From Actinomucor elegans (taxonomy: Eukaryota; Mucoromycota; Mucoromycetes; Mucorales; Mucoraceae): 64,000 nt of DNA. The position numbers and the translations under genes are program-made. The notes under the pieces are model-generated. The model was given only the letters and a program-made list of their open reading frames with translations. It did no database searches and was not told the DNA's origin. Location of the stretch: contig JAMSLZ010000013.1 of assembly GCA_026027325.1 (NCBI GenBank), positions 640,501 through 704,500 on the forward strand, in the 5' to 3' direction. Below, in pieces: positions 11,396-22,680 of the stretch (the stretch's first letter is position 1; every line of letters starts with the position of its first letter).

Positions 11396-13124
11396 ATGTT
11401 GAAAGTGAATCCTGTTCAATGGTTGCGTTTCCGATCGCACTTCCAAATACCTCGATCTGCTTTAGAACATAAACCAATACTGAAAGCAATTCGACCTGCT
11501 GCAATCATAAAGACTCAAGGCCGTAGTATAGGCACTCAAACCGAGCATGTGGATTACAAAGCAGATATGCCTGTACCAAATACTGCACCCACTGGAGCTG
11601 TAACTGCTGCATTCAAAGACTTACTTGGCGTGACAACACCAACAACTGAAGATGACTTGAAGAATACGTTTTACCAAAGGGAGCTACCTACTTCCTTGGT
11701 TCGATTTGCCTCACCTGAAGGCAAAAAACTATTTAGAGAAGCCATGGATGATGGCCACGCTGAAGGATTCTTTCCTTTAACAGGTAACTTTACAACTCAA
11801 TCCGAGCCTGCATATTGTGGACCTAGTTCTTGTAAGTAGAAATAATACTAGTGTGTGTGTTTTAAATCTGATTATTAATTCAACTGCAGTGGCTATGGTA
11901 TTGAATGCTTTGGAAGTGGATCCTAAAAGAAGATGGAAAGGCAATTGGAGATGGTTCTCAGGTAGGTTGGACTATGTACTAGTAGAGGAACAATGGATAT
12001 TGACCCATTGCTTAGATGAATTCTTGCAATGTTGTTCGTCAAAGGAAGATATGAAGAAGAATGGCATTACATTTGATAACTTTGCTTGTCTAGCAAAATG
12101 TCATTCTGACGTTCAAGTCAAAAGAGCATATGATTTCACTTTTGAAGAATTCAAAAAGGATGTAGAGATGATTACTTCGACTTCGGACCAGTTTATGGTT
12201 ATTTCATTCTCAAGAAAGGTGTTGGGACAGACTGGTGATGGACACTTCTCTCCAATTGGCGCATACAATGCTGAAGAAGGAAAAGTGCTTATATTGGATA
12301 CGGCGCGCTACAAGTACCCTAGTTACTGGTGTCCAATTGAAACATTGTTTGAATCTATGAACCCTATTGACAAAGAAACTGGACGTCCAAGAGGCTACTT
12401 TTTACTCAGTTACGATGCCGAACATCCACCTGTCAGTCTTTGTAATGTCAAAACTGAAAATTGCAACACAGGAAAGGCGGCTGTTGAAGAACCTCAACAA
12501 CAAACAACACATACAACTCCACACATTAGGCACGAACAGCCAGCTGAAGCCAAACTGAACTGGTCAACACTCGCCAAATCGTTTTGCCACCGTATTCCAG
12601 AAAATATGTGGCTCGAGAAACCTAGATCTTTAGACCATGTAGTACAATTAGTACTCCGCAACGTACCCAAGGAGTATACTTCCATCCTTGCAAATCAATC
12701 TCTTGCATCGTTTAATGCTAGCACACCCGACAAGGCCGAAGAGTATATAAACGATTTACTGTATGATACAACCAAATCACCACTATATCCTGTCGTAATG
12801 GATGCACTTTATCCTAACAGAGAGAATCATTCCTATACCCCAGTCGACTACAATGCTGCATTTGCTACCTTGTTTGTTCTTGGATCACCTCGTATGTTGT
12901 ATACCTCATTACCCAGAGACTTGCAAGATCGTCTCGACAGTTATAGGAAGGACGACCATATGACACCCATGATGAAACAAGAAGTACATCGTATATCGGA
13001 AGAGGTCATTGATTTAACTACTACTTTCTGTACTTGTGGCCCAGGATGGACGGTACCAGAATCTAATGATAGCATAAGCAATAGCGAAAAACCTGTAAAA
13101 AATGGCTGTTGCAAAACTAAGTAA
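11396..13124 (+). CDS. Phytochelatin synthase (glutathione gamma-glutamylcysteinyltransferase)
   Basis: Three exons, 11396-11831, 11890-11961 and 12016-13124, encode 538 residues. The enzyme joins gamma-Glu-Cys units of glutathione into metal-chelating phytochelatins. The papain-like catalytic domain (about 85-300) shows YCGPSSLAMVLNAL with the nucleophile Cys141, GHFSPIGAYN with His246, and ILDTARYKYP with Asp264. The spacing of 105 and 18 residues is almost that of plant PCS. The C-terminal half is divergent, has a TTFCTCGPGW segment and ends NGCCKTK; such cysteines are typical of the metal-sensing C-domain. The first 35 residues are rich in Arg, Leu and Ser with almost no acid, so a mitochondrial presequence is possible. 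Intron 2 (54 nt) is a multiple of three without stops, so unspliced RNA would stay in frame. The gene converges on the metacaspase 84 bp away. Confidence 0.93.
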
Positions 13125-13208
13125 CATTTTACATATATAACCATATAGACATGCATCCCCCACTCTTTTTTTTTACTAGTCATCTTTAATAAATTAATTA
13201 TACACTAT

Positions 13209-15014
13209 CTAACATTGGAATTGAAGATTGACATCGATAGGATGAGAAGAACTCAATTGGGGTCTTTGAGAGTACTTATCACGTAAGATATCACGTACGC
13301 TGTTCAAAAGTTCCTGATAAGATTGATTGGGGTTTTGTCTCAAAGTAGCTATATACAAAAAAAAAAAAAAAAAAAAAAGAGTAGCGTTCAGTCATCGGTG
13401 CCAACCTTGACTATATGTATATACTTACTTGTGAAAGCATAGCTCATGGCACCTGTTGCTTTACCAGCTTCATGAGCATCAGCAGAAGTTTGGTCATCTT
13501 TGCAGCCAGAAAACATAATCACATCGGCTTGAGAAGTGTTCTTTCTACGAGCTTGATCAGAGACATTACGTGACTCCATCAATTGTCTACCAAGAGACAA
13601 AATGGAGGAAAGGGCTCCATCTGTATCACCTCTGGCATAGGCAATGCCCGCAGAAAGAAGACCTTTACCAGCATGCTTAAACAAGTTATGCTCCTTGATC
13701 TCTCCTGCTGTCGAATACACAAAAGGTAAATCCAACACTGTGCCTGAATGACAACTATCGAAAATGCAAGTCAGTCTACACTTGGGAGGCAAAGGTTTGA
13801 CCATTAGATTGTGCATATCCTATTAGTTAGATGTGAGTTTAGGCAATTTATTTGCACAAGACCCTCAGTATACTTGCATCGTCTTTCAGTTGTCCTGACT
13901 CTCCTTCATAGTCTTGGAAATCCAAAGGATAGATCGTCTCATCGTATGAATCGTCTTCATCACTGTGTGCATCATGAACTCTTCCACCGTGACCACTATA
14001 ATGAAAGAAAAACCTAATAAAATGATGCATGATCAAAGTTCGTTTTCTTTCTTTCTAAATTACTCGCAGTTTTTCTTTTCGGCACTTACGAGTCATTAGG
14101 CTGAGCATCACTGACAAGCCATTGCATAGCAGCGATAATGTTGGCGCGAGTAGGTTTAAACTTGTCTTCCTCTTGATCATCGGTCAAAATGACCATGTCT
14201 TCCTATAGTAACCTTTTATTAACCCAGAACGCTCCCATATATATGCTCCATCTTACCTCTTGGAAACCGTAAAGAGAGATCAAGAACTTTTTGATGTTAG
14301 CTACATCATTAATACAGCCTAAGCAAAAAGTTTAGTTTAAGGTTCTGTACTTTGTAATACAAAAAGATGGTTGAGATTTTTGCGTACCATTCAACTCGTT
14401 GCTTGTGCCAGTATAGTTGATACCAATCAACAAGGCTCTCTTTTTACCGTGACCTAACATTATCACTTAATAAACCGCGTGTAATTAAACTGTATTATCA
14501 AGCCTTACAGTTGGATAGTTCAAAATTCTCGATATCGTCATTATCAACAGAAGGATCAACGTGCAAGAAAAATTGCTTTCCAGGCTCGTTTTCACTATGA
14601 TGCGTGGCCAAACCACCATATTGGACTGAGAAAAGTCAGTTGGGAGGTAGATCTTTTTTTTTTTTTTTTTTTTTTACGCGTTTGCTTGATATTTTACCTG
14701 GATCGGGGCCTGGATTATGCTTTGACTCTGGTGGTTGAGGGTAATTTGGGTTTGGATATTCAAGTTCTTCCTCGGTAAACTGTGGGTCATTACTGTCCCC
14801 AGCCCCTTCACCAAAAGCAGGATAGCCATGTGAAGAAGAAGAATAACTCGTGGTATGATGAGTAGTCTATAACTACTATAAGTCCATGCTTTTTCGCGTC
14901 TACTGAGCCTCAAATTATTATTACCTTTGATGAAGAATAGTACGACGTGTGTTGCTCTTCGTATTCTTCTTCACCTCCGTTTCTCTCAGAGATTGGGTAT
15001 CCGTAACTGTCCAT
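13209..15014 (-). CDS. Type I metacaspase
   Basis: Nine exons are predicted: 15014-14925, 14866-14698, 14625-14509, 14453-14388, 14318-14257, 14202-14090, 14013-13878, 13819-13429 and 13348-13209, giving 427 residues. The N-terminal prodomain (1-130) is rich in Tyr, Ser, Pro, Glu and Gly. The p20 domain follows with [12 protein letters not shown], then HYSGHGG carrying catalytic His214, and FDSCHSG carrying catalytic Cys274. The p10 part includes [16 protein letters not shown]. Family knowledge: a Ca2+-dependent Arg/Lys-specific cysteine protease in the cytosol, linked to protein quality control and cell death. Intron 7 (13877-13820) needs a GC donor to give the conserved [13 protein letters not shown]. 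Intron 8 carries a long pyrimidine tract before its acceptor. Confidence 0.93.
13820..13877 (-). other. GC-AG intron in the metacaspase gene
   Basis: The donor reads GAT|GCAAGTATAC and the acceptor AATAG|GAT. Only this GC donor keeps the reading frame across [16 protein letters not shown], which is conserved in metacaspases. The nearby GT (4 nt downstream) would shift the frame. The intron is 58 nt long. Confidence 0.8.
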
Positions 15015-15212
15015 ATTTTCAAAATATTTTTTTTTAAATAAAAAAAACTAGTATAATATAGGAAAGAAGAAGAAATGAAAGGAAAAAAAAAATAAAAGGA
15101 AAGTTTTATTTACACAGACGCGAAAGTGACACTAAGGAACGGTGGTCAAGCCGAAACTGACTTTGTATTATATATTAATTGATCGCTTTGGCACCATTCA
15201 GCGGGAAAAGGA

Positions 15213-17844
15213 TTACATGAACATATTTGGTTGTTTGCTTTGAGTATCCTCGAATAAAGAAGATAGTGTATCTAATTCAAAGAGTTGGTATGCATTTATT
15301 TTATATATCATGGTATATACTTACTTTGCCAATCAGATTCATTATCAAAGAATGGGGTTGCAGCAGATGAAAATAATGATTGCCAAGCTGCTATAGAGAC
15401 ATTATTGGACACAAATGATTCTTGATTCGATTGTTCGTCGGGTATGCTATTTGACATGTCCGTATTATAATTATTATTGGTAGGCGTGTCGTCCCAGTTG
15501 GATACTATAGCGTGAACACTCATTGGAGAGGGTTGTGGCTGTTGCTGAGAAGATGTACTACTCGAGGAGGGGTTTGCGTAGGTTGCGGTATTGTTATAAA
15601 TATCAGGTATAGGATGATCAGGCGGCGTCTTTGCTTTTCCACTACTGTTTTCTTTCTTGTCTGCTCCGATAAGGTCCATTAGCGTTTGAATAAGCGGTAT
15701 AGCATGCTGAGGAGCATTGCTCATTTCTTTATTCATGGGCTTGATACACTCTTCAACGCAAATCCTAACATATTCTCTTGAGGTTTTGGCAATTTCAGGT
15801 ACGCTACTCGTACAATTATACACATGGATAAGGCTAGCTTGAAACACGGAATAACCTACGAATTTAGTTTGTTACACGCATTGTCATAGATGATAACCAA
15901 TTGAGACTTACCGGCGAAATTCCAGCCGAATTGTACTACATCCGAAGGAGAAAGCAGTCGAGCAATGTCAATGGTATTCTTTGCAGCTTCAGTACAGCGT
16001 AAATTTGCCTCATCATAAAGCTCAGGAAGCACATCTTTTTTGTCAGAAACCAGAAACTGACGGTAGAGCAAGATAATTACAACATGATAGCAAGCCATTA
16101 AAGGACCAGCCTCTCTAATCTTGTTTGTCATGATTCTATTGACGTATAGTGTTTTGGCTTCATCTGAAGTCATAATTTGATGGTCAGGTAGTTGCGCAAG
16201 CCATTCATTTAGCATGCGGTAGATGCTTTGTACAGTGTGATAAGCAGATATGTTTTTGTAACCCTGTTGTCTGGCTTTAGGTGAATAAATGCGACGCAAT
16301 ACTTCGCCCAAGATGCCTGAAAGTTTGATAAAGTTGACAAATAGCGAATAATCCTTGGTGCCATTCGTACCGCCTTTGACGTGAGGCAAATCGATATCAC
16401 AATCAGTATCTGCAATAGCCAATGGTCTGCCCATGACAGCAGAGCACCATCGGTCAGTGACATAGCAAGAAAAGAATAATCTTTTACGCGCTTCAAACAT
16501 ATCTTCAGTCAATGGTAGCTTTTCCAGTGTTCTATGCAACCCAAGCTCTTGTGCCTACAATATAGATTGGTTGGTAATGATAACATATAGATGCACTCCT
16601 CTCGTACCATTCTAACTGCCATACCGGCCCTCAGCCAATTTCTATAAAATGATTTTTCACAATTGGGATAAGCGCAAAGTAACACAAGTGCTTGAATAGT
16701 TGGTAACCGTGGGGTCAGGTATTCCTTTCGCACCAAGCTGGTAGTATGTTCTACAAGTCTATTTACCAACTCATCTCTATCCAAGCCAGTGTCCTTAAAA
16801 ATAGGATCTTCTGCTGGTAATAAGATGCAAGCATGACTGCAAATTGCATAAATAAGTATAGGTGCAGGCGGAGGTTGCGTGCGTCCTTGGTAAGCATCTA
16901 GAAAGGATTCTTTATCGACTACAGGCAAACTTGCGTGGTCCCATTGGAAAAAGCGGGAGACGAGTTCACTCACTACAGATTTAGGCGCAATACTAGGATT
17001 GAGATCCAATTTATCTGTTTCTAATTGGTCAGCGTGCTCTGCCAATGTCTTGTCGCGTACAAAGAGAATATCATTATCCACTACGTTAATTTTTCTGAAT
17101 CGAAGCGGCCCAGTATCTTCTGTAATGGGCGAAGTCGGTTGGTTTGAGCTTTGAATCTCATCAATCTCTTCTTCTTCTGTAGACAGGATGTCTCTAACCA
17201 GATAATAGCCAGAAGAGCTCCCTAAATATCTCACAACCTTACTATGTTCAACGGAATTTGGAATTTGTACAGCAGTAGTTGGTGGTTTGACAGATTCTTC
17301 TGGCTGCATTTTCTCGAGCAATTCTTCCATTTTCCTAAGACGGGTCTCAAGACTTTCAATGTAACTAGAATATCATGAGAACGCGAGCAAACAAGTTTCG
17401 TGATTGTGCAACTTACCCTTTTGGTGGGCCTCTCTTTTTAGTAGTCTATTAAAAAAAAATAATAAGAAAGGTTAAATTCGTTATTACATAGTACCATTTC
17501 AGCTTACATCATTGAATGTACAGTCCCAACCGTATTGTTTGCAGGTGGTACATCGCTGTGATTCATCAATATCACATCTGAGAAGAGGATGTATTAGATC
17601 CAGCTAAAAGAGAGAGAGCGATTACAAGTATACTTGCTTGATTTTTTTCCTTCGACATATATCACCTATAAAGGATCAAAGATCAGATATATCGCTCACA
17701 AATATATATGTATATATCAATCAGCTTACAAGCTCTGGTAATTCTAGAACGCTTGATGCCCGAACTAGGAGCAGTGCTCTGCTTTAGATCGTTGGAACCG
17801 ACATTTTGCCAGTTCATGTCAACTGATTGTTCTTCAGATTTCAT
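15213..17844 (-). CDS. Zn2Cys6 transcription factor with fungal-specific TF domain
   Basis: Eight exons (17844-17730, 17665-17638, 17577-17508, 17445-17417, 17364-16608, 16554-15912, 15855-15325, 15271-15213) encode 743 residues. The zinc cluster spans residues 39-67 with cysteines 39, 42, 49, 57, 60 and 67 (C-x2-C-x6-C-x7-C-x2-C-x6-C). It is followed by KKRGPPKGYIESLETRL, a linker and coiled-coil dimerisation segment. The Fungal_trans domain (about 200-560) includes PNCEKSFYRNWLRAGMAVRM, then AQELGLHRTLE and RLFFSCYVTDRW. The last 150 residues are Ser/Thr/Asn-rich. This architecture resembles XlnR-type or similar nuclear regulators; the target genes are unknown. The cluster is split over three exons and intron 2 is GC-AG. 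The short last exon was chosen because it keeps frame to a TAA at 15213. The gene is divergent from the oxidoreductase at 18712. Confidence 0.88.
17578..17637 (-). other. GC-AG intron inside the zinc-cluster coding region
   Basis: The donor is ATCAA|GCAAGTATAC and the acceptor CTCAG|ATGTGAT. Joining restores I-K-C-D, the third cysteine of the zinc cluster. The neighbouring GT donor (3 nt further) would produce an immediate stop. The intron is 60 nt. Its first ten bases equal those of the metacaspase GC-AG intron. Confidence 0.8.
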
Positions 17845-18148
17845 TACTCAAGTTTTTTTCTCGGAAAGGAATTTACTGGAAAGGGCACGTCTTTTCAATC
17901 CAAATATGTAATCAAGTAATAAGAAGAAAAGGAAAAGGGACGGATAATGAAAGCGATGAATGGAACTTGAGTAAAATACATTCGCTTAATCCATTCAACC
18001 GTTCAGCATGGGGTTGGTTTTTCATGTTTTGCGCCTGAATATTATGCCCGAACGAAAAAAATATTTGGCAGGCAAAAAGCCGTCCATCTTGATCTGGATA
18101 TCATTTGTTTACCAAAAGAAAAAAAAAAAAAAAAAAAAAAGTTGAAAC

Positions 18149-18346
18149 ATGACGAGTCAAAGTGAGTATGTATACGCGTTTATGATGGTCAACTAGTATT
18201 TAAACTTGATGTGTTTTCATGCTAGTTGTACTGATTCATTATTATCTGGTATGGTATTCTTCAAGGTCTACTCGAAATTGCCACGTAAATCAACAATTTT
18301 TTTTTGCAAACAGTCGGCCATTGTCGCCGTTCTGTTTCATCAATGA
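18149..18346 (+). CDS. Candidate 22-residue spliced microprotein (speculative)
   Basis: After a long A-run, ATG at 18149 opens a frame whose first exon (18149-18161) ends at GTGAGT. An acceptor TGCTAG precedes 18226, a GTATGG donor follows 18248, and an acceptor GCAAACAG preceded by a T-run ends at 18313. The three exons (13, 23 and 33 nt) give MTSQIVLIHYYLSAIVAVLF plus HQ, a single hydrophobic helix. Both introns (64 and 65 nt) have the typical size here. I know no family match, and chance cannot be excluded. Confidence 0.22.
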
Positions 18347-18644
18347 TGGTCAACCTGTAACAGCCATTATCTAGTTAAACTTCATTACGCTATTCAATAC
18401 GTTAATTCAATCGCCGATGCCACTGCTTTTTTAGAACTACAAATCGTGTAACATAACTTGCAACTGTGCTTAATAAGTTTAAATCCAAGTAATTGGGCTA
18501 CCTTTGATAAAGTGAAAATGCGATCTCAAAGCGGATTCTATATGAATAATCCAAGTTCTTTCTTAGAACTTTAGTTAGCTTTGGATTAATAATACAAGGC
18601 TTACGTCTATCTGATCCAACAACAGCGGAGTTAATTAACGCGGA

Positions 18645-18651
18645 TATATAA
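18645..18651 (+). promoter_or_regulatory. TATA box of the MDR oxidoreductase gene
   Basis: TATATAA lies 61 bp before the ATG at 18712, with pyrimidine-rich sequence between. Confidence 0.5.
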
Positions 18652-18711
18652 GCTTCCAAGTTGTATCGTGTACTTTTCTACAATCTTATTATTTCTATTA
18701 CAACTAAAACT

Positions 18712-19809
18712 ATGGTCACCAACACTCAAGTCATCTTCGCCAAGATCCCCGAAACATTCCCTGTTGCAGGTGAACATATGGTGGTCGAGAAGAATGAAAT
18801 TGATCTCAATGCCGATATTCCTCAAGGTGCAATCCTCATCAAAACTTTATGTTTATCCGTAGACCCTTATATGCGCGGACGTATGCGTGATGCTAGCGTC
18901 AAGTCTTATTCTCCTGCTTTCCCTCTTGGCCAACCTATGAATGGACATGCAGTTGGACAAGTAATCAAATCCAACAATGACAAGTTCAAGGTGGATGATA
19001 TTGTATACGGTATGAGCGCCTTTGCAGAATATGCTTTGGTTCCCGAAGCTTACGCCGGCTACTTGGAAGTCCGTAACGAAATCAAGACAGACGGTATCCC
19101 TATTACAAACTACATTGGTGTTCTTGGCATGCCTGGTATGACCGCCTATGTTGGGTAAGATTATTATGCTAAACTTTATATATATACATATAAAACTCAC
19201 ACTATTGCATTTAGTCTCAAAAAGTTTGGCAAACCTAAGGCTGGAGAAACATTGTATGTTTCTGCTGCTTCCGGCGCCGTTGGTCAATTGGTTGGTCAAC
19301 TCGGCAAGATTCTCGGTTTGCATGTCGTTGGCTCTGCTGGCTCTGATGAAAAGGTGGCCTATCTTAAGGAAATCGGCTTCGATGGAGCTTTCAACTATAA
19401 AACCAAGGATACTAATGAAGCGTTCAAGGAACTTTGTCCTAACGGCATTGATATCTATTTTGAAAATGTCGGTGGCAAGATGTTGGAAGATGTTATTAAT
19501 CATGCCAATCGTTTTGCCAGAATCGTCTGTTGTGGTATGATTTCTCAATACAATACCAAAAATCCTGAGCCTATCCATAATCTCATTCAAGTTGTTGCCA
19601 AGTCACTTGAAATCCGCGGCTTCATTGTCAGTGATAGCCCCGAATTGCAGCAGCCTTTTAGAGAAGAGATGACACAATATATTAAGGAAAACAAGATTCA
19701 ATACAGAGAATCTGTTGCTGAAGGTATTGAAAATACACCCGAGGCCCTTATCGATGTATTGCGCGGAAAGAACTTTGGCAAACAAGTAGTGAAGGTTGCT
19801 GATTTGTAA
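18712..19809 (+). CDS. NADP-dependent MDR oxidoreductase (alkenal/prostaglandin reductase type)
   Basis: Two exons (18712-19154, 19215-19809) encode 345 residues. The family (PTGR/LTB4 dehydrogenase, plant AER, yeast Yfm-type zinc-independent MDR) reduces activated double bonds of alkenals and ketones with NADPH. Seen here: the N-terminal GroES-like fold with LCLSVDPYMRGRM and GHAVGQVI; the linker IGVLGMPGMTAYVGL, which spans the intron; and the Rossmann segment VSAASGAVGQLVGQLGKI (about 179-197). These are followed by GFDGAFNYK and GIDIYFENVGGKMLED. No zinc-binding cysteine pattern is present. The length is standard. It is probably cytosolic and used in detoxification; the divergent Zn2Cys6 gene may regulate it, but that is inference. 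Confidence 0.93.
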
Positions 19810-21198
19810 ATAATATCAATTTAATCACTACTCCCTTTCTCTAGCTATCACATCTTATATACATATCAATAAAAGATCAGTTGTTTCTTAAGCTATTATG
19901 TTCTCGTATAACAGTGTATATTCTTGGCTGAATAATGTATCATTCGTAATAAATGCAATACTGATAACCTTTTAATACAGAGCCATTATTTACATCCTCA
20001 TTTGTTACTGTATAAGGTAACAGAGCATCTTCCTCCTTTTGGTTTATTCCTTTATGATTAGACAAAAATGTTTGATATTTATTTTAAAAGTTATTCTTAT
20101 ACCTAGTATTAAAATGTCCTTTATGTAAGCTTCTGGAGTGTTTCTGTAGTCAATTTTGATAGTTTGAAGCGTTCATATAAAGAATTGAAAGAAAAAAAAA
20201 ATGCAAAACATTATGTTTGAAGTGTCGAAACTTAATGATGCCCACTCCATTGAATAGAGTAATCCAATAAGTTCTGTAATTAAAAAGCAAATAATAATTG
20301 AGGGCTAACTATTTTTTTTTTTGGTTAGCTTCGGGTATATAATATATGTTTGATAGTTTGGATGAAATATATTAGGGAATCAAAACTCAATGTTTTGATG
20401 CGAAGTTAGAGTTCTATTACTGCTACCGAACTAGTTTTAATGCATCAGCTATTTATACATCTTTTTGACAGGTCCAAATGATGTCTAATGTTTGTTTCAC
20501 TGCAGAATCTGGGCACTCCACTAATTACTCATAGAGAGTGTAAAGAGAAGAGGAAAACTACTGCTTTTGAAGGACCTAAAAAAGTGTCGTATTATAAAAA
20601 GAAAAGAAAAATATAGCTGAGATGTTGCTTTGCTGAGGCCCGATACAAGTAAGCTTCCTATAAAATAATGCTTTTAACCACTTTTTGTGCTCCCCTATTT
20701 TTATTATTATTATTATTCTATCATTGAAAGTTACTCTGAGGTCTAGTTACAACTGATCCATGCTATTGAGAAATACTTCCTGAGTCTGATTTGTATGGTA
20801 GATATATTTGTTTCTCTTGATCTGAGATGATTTTCAAGAGAATGATTGCCCTTGAGAATTTTGGAGGCCTAAAGTAATAGCGAAGGGACAATGGGAATAT
20901 AATCACACAGAACGCAGAATGCGGAGTATATTTTATTGTATGTTAAAAAGAAAAATTAAGAATTCTCTATTACACAACTTGAGATATATTCATTAAATAC
21001 TACATGATTGAGTGAGAAAGGTTTAGTTGACATCTCGTTGTACTGTAAGTGCAGTCAAGGTACCACCTAAATAAGATTACCTGCATACTATATCATAAAA
21101 CCATTAGTCATAATATCTGTTAGAATTTACGTCAAATGACAAACTGTTTACCACTGTACAACATGTATTTAATTACTGGAGAAGAGTAAAAAAAATTA

Positions 21199-21791
21199 TT
21201 ATCTACTCTTCAATAAAGCTTCAATAAGTATAGTATTTAATTCTGAGTAAAGTTTACACTTCAAGCACGATATTTGATCGAGATCAATCGAGAGATTATT
21301 AGATTTAAGTTTCGAGTTAGTTGAGTGACTTGTCAGTTGATCACGAATCTCCTCTTTTCGGCAAGGTTTGTCAAGTCCTTTGACTATAGGTGGAAGGTTT
21401 AACTGATTGTCTGCTCTGAGAATAGAGCTAAAAGCTTCCACTTCCATGATATTGGAGGATGAGGGCAAAAGAGGTATCAACAGCATATGCAATGCATTCC
21501 TGTCGAACGTTTTGTCGCAAGGAGCGTATCGATAAAAGCAACTGAGTAAATTAGATAGGCTACGATGGTGTTTTATAAACCGGCTCGCGGCTTTGCAAGA
21601 GAGACACTTTAATTGTGTTTGGTATTTATTGAAATGTGTCCACAGCAAGAAATATCTTGGCTGAGTGTAAAAACCAAGGTATTATCTGGAATGGTATCCA
21701 TTGGGTGAGGCATTATTAGGCAAGTACAATGCATAGTAGTTTCTTGATTCGATAAAGATAGTGTGGAGTAAATCATTGATTGTACTTCCAA
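21199..21791 (-). pseudogene. Possible relic of a protein gene, two overlapping frames
   Basis: A frame of 149 codons ends at TAA 21199 and overlaps, in a different frame, a second open stretch reaching up to about 21780 (ATG ATT TAC TCC). Together they could be one gene broken by a frameshift near 21610-21650. Composition is protein-like (Cys, Arg, His present) but no family is recognised. Part of it, around 21278-21309, resembles one end of the dispersed repeat found elsewhere in the window, and a 34-A run lies directly upstream. These facts favour a relic over a live gene. Confidence 0.25.
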
Positions 21792-21793
21792 CT

Positions 21794-21798
<5 letters not shown>

Positions 21799-21832
<34 letters not shown>
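21799..21832 (+). repeat. Poly(A) run, 34 nt
   Basis: This is an uninterrupted run of A, the longest homopolymer in the window. It lies directly upstream (minus-strand sense) of the relic frame at 21199-21791. Confidence 0.9.
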
Positions 21833-21834
<2 letters not shown>

Positions 21835-22311
21835 CATTTTACATACAGAAAAGATTTTATTTTGTATACTAAAGATTATACTTGGACAGGGTCAAGTATC
21901 TATCGAAAAACGAATGAAAGCGTTTAGCTCATCCCTGGCAGTCCTTAGCTGATACTTGTTGATTGAATAATCCTGTTACTTAGATCATCGTCTACGGCAA
22001 GACAGTCTCACAATAGAATTTAAAGGTGATGAGTAAGAAGACAAGTACATATCTTTATAGTTGCAATTCTCAATGAACTCTTGACCTTTGGAAGCCTCGT
22101 TTATTGTATGTATTTCCACGCTATTCATCACAAGATAACAGCCATTCATTCTTTGAGAATCTAGCTTATTCATTATACTGTTAATAAACTATCTAAAAAA
22201 AAAAGCTCACTACATGTTCCAATCATTGCGTTTACTTCTATACTATCTAAAGCTTCATCAGTTTGTTTATTTTTCTCTTTTGAATAGTATTTGACCTATC
22301 TAAGGCCAAAT

Positions 22312-22680
22312 TAATAACACTCTTCTCAAAACACTCCTATAATTGTGATAATGGCATTTCTGTTGGGTGGAATATCTGTACCTCACTTAAATCTACCAAG
22401 AAGTATCTGGATGCACATATTAAATCCAATCTCAACAATAAAAGCATTATTGCTGTACCAGCTGATACTCTCGACAGCCAACCTTTCCAGTAATATCTTT
22501 CCTCATGGGGTTTGGTTAGCCTCTGCTGTTCTTGCACTGATAATTCTATTCGGCTTTTCATGAGCAAGAGCCCCATGCGCAACAATATTTTTATGAAGAG
22601 CTGAAGGGGTTATCTGAAAGATTGGTAAACAATACGTCTTTCACTTCTCAAAGCGCAACAACAGCATTTTCATCATAAAA
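22312..22680 (+). pseudogene. Possible relic of a membrane protein gene, frameshifted
   Basis: From about 22315 to 22563 one plus frame encodes two hydrophobic segments (around VIMAFLLGGISVP and LASAVLALIILFGF) and then stops. A second plus frame continues from about 22561 with HEQEPHAQQYFYEELKGL and ends TAA near 22678. The combination looks like the C-terminal membrane part and tail of a transporter, broken by a frameshift and lacking any upstream exon. The family is not identified; an ABC-2-type membrane region is a guess only. Confidence 0.25.

Larger units (their letters stand above)
17845..18711. other. Divergent promoter region between the Zn2Cys6 factor and the oxidoreductase
   Basis: These 867 bp lie between two divergent genes. 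A run of about 22 A is found near 18119-18140. A possible tiny spliced ORF begins at 18149 (listed separately). TATATAA at 18645-18651 is well placed for the oxidoreductase. Confidence 0.6.

Noticed and set aside
11072..11446. 124-codon minus-strand frame over the phytochelatin synthase 5' end
   Set aside because: It crosses the A-run and promoter of a well-supported gene and contains Tyr and Phe runs from microsatellite DNA.
21761..21952. Plus-strand frame with a poly-lysine run
   Set aside because: It is a translation of the 34-A homopolymer, with no protein-like flanks.
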